Origin: Lycocorax pyrrhopterus obiensis
Lineage: Eukaryota; Chordata; Aves; Passeriformes; Paradisaeidae
Assembly (NCBI GenBank): GCA_014706295.1
Contig: JACSVZ010000001.1
Span: forward strand, 2,045,740 to 2,109,739
DNA length: 64,000 bases
Direction: 5' to 3'
Shown here: piece after piece, positions 60,578 through 64,000 of the stretch
How positions within the stretch are numbered: position 1 is the first letter of the stretch
How the letters are laid out: every line of letters begins with the position of its first letter
Notes under the pieces: generated by a model
Seen by the model: the letters and a program-made list of their open reading frames with translations, nothing else
What the model was told of the DNA's origin: nothing
Databases searched by the model: none
Position numbers and translations under genes: made by a program

Positions 60578-62594
60578 GGCTGAGCAGACTCCTCAGAGCC
60601 TGAAGTCAAAGCAGCCATGTCTGAGTGCATTTCTTCTTGAAAAAGTTCAACCCTCAACTCCCAATTCAAGTTCCCTGTGCATATTTGATGTAGAACTGTG
60701 AAGAAGCTGCCAGTGGAAGACACAGGTTTCAGGAATGTGGTTCTGCTGTAGGAGAAATAGTTGGGAAGTGACTTCAAGAATAAGGAAATCAGGGAAATCT
60801 GGGGATTAAAAATCCATCCAGTAAGCTGTGAGTCTCCATCAGAGTCCCTAAATCCACGTTTATAAAGCATTATGTCTTCCAGTAACCTGTCTGGCAAAAA
60901 GAATCGAATGCATTCATAAGATTTGATGTGGTTCAAGACCTAAAAAAAGAGGAGATTGTGTCATTCCAGCATTTTGGTTTATTTCTTCAGCACTGTAAAA
61001 TAATGCTCCCCAGTAGCTGTGGAGTGCAGCTGGTTCACTCTGCAGCAGCAAAGACCAGGACTGAGATGTGGAAGCAGAAATGGGAAGATTTAACTGCAAG
61101 AAACAAGAAAGCAAAGGGAAGAAACCCTCTGAAGAGCTGCTGTAAGAATGAAACAGCAGGAAGTTCTTCCTTGTTTAATGTCTGGACTTAAAAAAGAAAT
61201 GCAGGTGTGAGATTTTCCTGAGGCAGCAGGGTTTGAGTGTGTACATTGGAATTTCCCCTTTCCTTTTTCCCCCAATAACTCCCTTAGCCAATAAAACACA
61301 ATCCAGTGGATGGGAAACTTCTAAACCTGACATTTTTTAGCATTTAATACTTTATAAAAGCAGAAATACAAATATTCCACAAGTGACTCACAGAAGTCTC
61401 ACAGGGAGGAAATAATTAACAAACACCTCTGTCAGTCTTTCAGGCAAATGAACTCTTGCCTACAATTAAATTTCAGCAATTAATAAGCAAAACGTTGTAG
61501 GAAACTTGATGGGACCTTTGTTTTTCTCACTGTGCTGAGGATGGATCTTCAGTAGACTTAATTAATCCTGGGTTTCCTTCTAGTGAAGAATTATAAAGAG
61601 TTAATTCTTACATTTATTTCTCTGGCTTGCTCATGGATCTTTTAAAAAATTACATTTGTGTCCTAATTCTGCATTCTTGTTTTTAAATCTGTCCATTCTC
61701 TGCAAAAAAAATGTTTCTATTCCTTCTAGAATGACATTTTATAGTTGACTGAGGAAAATTAGTCCATGCCTTGAGAGCATTTCTCAGTTGGGAGATGCAA
61801 AATGAAAATCCTGAAATGCCACAGGCAGCTCCAGCTTTTCCGTGGATGTCTTTAGCGTCATTTCTGTGGGATAGGGAAGCCCTGTGGATCATCTCCAGTG
61901 CAAACTCTCCCTCAAAACCCACTTTTCCATGGTTGAGTTTCTGCTCATTAAAATCATGAGGATCTGCTCCTCCCCAAAACCACATGGACATCCCACCTTA
62001 AAATGCAGCTATTGCTGTGAGCCACTGAACTGAGCAGGCCTTGTGCCACAGGGGTTTGTAGGTAACTGCACCAGGGGTTTCAAATAGATTTTGAAATTTT
62101 TTTAGTTGGGTTTCAAACAGATTTTGCATTTTTTAAGATGGGTTTCAAACCGATTTTGTAACTTTTTAGCTGGGTGAGGATTCACTATTGTCTTGTTCCT
62201 GAAAAGACTTTCTGCTGTGTAATAATGGTGAATTTTTAGACAGCCAGACCTTGTGCTCCTGTGCTGTTGATGTTAAATTTTGCTGCTACCCAGCTGTCAA
62301 TATTAATTTATCTTGTCATTAATTAACCACTGCAATGTGGTCAAAATTTCCGTGATCCTCACCCATGGGTTCCAAACAGACTCTGTATTTTCTATGCACA
62401 TTCCCTGTGTTTATATGAACTTTGTTATCAAATAAAGAGCATAAAGACCATAAAATTAATCAAGGAAACCAGACTTTTCAGGGAACTCTCTGTGTTTTCT
62501 GCTCTGGCAGCTGCAGGATCCTGAAGCAGAGGCAGATGAATTATGTGACACCAAAGTGTCAGGAATTAAATGACATCAGGGATGTGATTCCAGC
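60577..62594. other. Region after CHAF1B: 3'UTR and intergenic
   Basis: AT-rich sequence that probably includes the CHAF1B 3'UTR if the early AATAAA is not used. Only the minisatellite at 62075 was recognised. No credible coding exon was found. Confidence 0.5.
62075..62171. repeat. Three-unit minisatellite, ~32-bp period
   Basis: Units at 62075, 62108 and 62140, each beginning GGGTTTCAAA and then GATTTTG and a T-rich end. Confidence 0.85.
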
Positions 62595-62660
62595 ACTTCC
62601 CTGGCCATCCCTCCTTTGCCAGGAAGAAATTTTTCCCTAATATCCCATCTAAACTGGACA
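62595..62660 (-). repeat. Diverged CR1 fragment
   Basis: GCCAGGAAGAAATTTTTCCC and TAATATCCCATCTAAACTGG resemble the inner part of a minus-strand CR1 3' end. Confidence 0.55.
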
Positions 62661-62749
62661 CAGCCCTCGAGAGGCCTCTCCGTGGGATAATTTTTGACAG
62701 TCCCAAATCTCTTAAGTGCTCCCTGTGCACTGAAAAATGGAAATGCTGG

Positions 62750-63391
62750 TGACACTTTACCGTGCCTTAATTATGCCTCCCCTGATAGGGGAGAATTCCC
62801 CGAGCCCTTGCCTGGGCTCTGCAGACAAACGGGACTTTTCCACACTTCTTGCTTTCAGATGGTTGTTTATTAAGTCTTATCAAAGGAGCTGAGCCAGGGA
62901 CATGACTCCCCTCAGAGCATGTGAAGGAAAAGCCGAGTTATCAAGGTAACACCGTTCTTTTAAAGGTAAATTACCCAATGAAAACCCAAAACGAAAGATA
63001 TTTTTACTTTTCTACCAATGTTCAATAAATCCTTCTGTCACATGAAAGGAACTGCGGCATTTTTCACCCAATCCTCTCAATCCACTTTTGCCGCAGAACG
63101 TGGGGTTGTAGAAGACGAAGGAGAAGGTCTGGAGAACAACAACAATCCTCCATTTTGGAGTTTTGCTTTTTATCTATTTGCTATATTAACAAACCCAACA
63201 CCTCTAAATTTTCACCCTGTGACAATTCTTACATAATGTTCTATCACCTAATTCACACCAGTGTAGATTCTGCTTCTTCCCAGAGGGGAGGCAACTTTCT
63301 CCATGGACAAAGGGCAAAGACAGGGTTTTCCAGGGGGGTAAAACTCTTCAAAATAGGCAGAGAAATATTCCCTGCACTTTGGACTCCAACA
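62750..63391 (-). mobile_element. Solo LTR, family A copy 3
   Basis: A 642-bp element of the same family as 2723-3363 and 18420-19060, on the minus strand, with intact TG...CA ends (TGTTGGAGTCC to AAAGTGTCA on that strand). It is flanked by an exact 6-bp target duplication TGCTGG (62744-62749 and 63392-63397). It is the best preserved copy for defining the termini. No internal proviral sequence is present. Confidence 0.95.
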
Positions 63392-63397
63392 TGCTGG

Positions 63398-64000
63398 AAG
63401 TCAGGCAGGTGTGAGATGCTCCTGCCCAGGGGGAGCTCCTGATTTCCTCTGGCCACGTGGAAGGTGGGAAATTGTTGAAAAGGAGGAGGGTGTCCATGGA
63501 AATGGAGGTGGCTGGGGGAGGAAAAGGGACAGGTAAGGGATTCATTGGAGCTGGGATGTAGAGAGAGGCTGGAGAAGGAGACAAAACTGGCATTTGAGGA
63601 AAGTAAGTGGATGAGAGGGAAGCTGAGAGGGAGTTTGGTATCTTTGGGAATTCCTGTGCAGGACTCAGCCCAGTGAGGATCCTTCTTACCCACGAACGCC
63701 TCATTTTCCAGGTTGGGTTTTAGCTTGGAGGTTTTTTGTGGGGGTTTTTCCCCTCTGGGATGGGGAGGCTGTTTTATGCCACAAAACTCCGATTTTTCAG
63801 TCTCCTGCCAGCAGGTGACAGCGTTCCCTAAAGCAAAGCAAACTGAGCAGAACTCCTGTCTCCTCCAGACTTCCGTCCTTCAAGACATTTTTCATCATCT
63901 TTATTTTTTTTTGTTGTTCTACAAACTGATTATTTCTGGCTTCTTTCCGCGTGGTGAAGAAGAAAACAGGGTTCTACAGGAAAGAATTCTTCCAGGAGGA
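63398..64000. other. Terminal intergenic stretch
   Basis: Purine-rich sequence beyond the LTR. A 146-codon minus-strand open frame here runs into the LTR and has no supporting motif. Nothing further was identified. Confidence 0.5.

Noticed and set aside
60928..61191. 87-codon open frame downstream of CHAF1B
   Set aside because: Low-complexity composition and no homology; it probably lies in a 3'UTR or intergenic DNA.
1..64000. tRNA, rRNA, snRNA genes, CRISPR arrays, or a hidden gene system
   Set aside because: No cloverleaf, box A/B pair, regularly spaced repeats or unexplained conserved coding exon was found by reading both strands, though short noncoding RNAs could be missed without covariance models.

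Overview
The window is vertebrate nuclear DNA, almost certainly from a bird. It carries three neighbouring same-strand genes of the chicken chromosome 1 / human 21q22 block, in the human order: DOP1B, MORC3, CHAF1B. The avian call rests on compact introns, about thirty CR1 LINE 3' ends, and solo LTRs of endogenous retroviruses. The order of bird cannot be fixed from the sequence.

Layout: 1-22105 is the C-terminal five-sixths of DOP1B, with 28 in-phase coding exons; the first ~380 codons lie upstream of the window. 22106-28517 is intergenic and packed with CR1 copies, one CR1 being split by a 1.55-kb solo LTR. A CpG-rich promoter begins about 28.35 kb. MORC3 runs 28518-47299 in 17 coding exons (930 codons plus stop), with a 3'UTR to about 48.77 kb. 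47.3-51.4 kb holds that UTR, CR1 and the GC-rich CHAF1B promoter with a noncoding first exon. CHAF1B runs 51398-60576 in 13 coding exons (567 codons plus stop). 60.6-64.0 kb is intergenic, with one more solo LTR. I derived every exon boundary by reading splice sites and checking codon phase; all joins keep frame.

The three genes are not an operon and their products work separately: DOP1B in Golgi/endosome trafficking with MON2, MORC3 as a nuclear GHKL ATPase and H3K4me3 reader in PML bodies, CHAF1B as the p60 subunit of the CAF-1 histone chaperone. 

The most notable observations are two apparent U12-type (minor spliceosome) introns close together in the MORC3 ATPase-coding part, one with AT-AC ends and one with GT-AG ends; a family of ~641-bp solo LTRs with 6-bp target duplications; and the fact that three of the four LTR insertions recognised here landed in the last few dozen bases of CR1 elements. 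I found no tRNA, rRNA, CRISPR, intact provirus, or evidence of an undescribed protein system.
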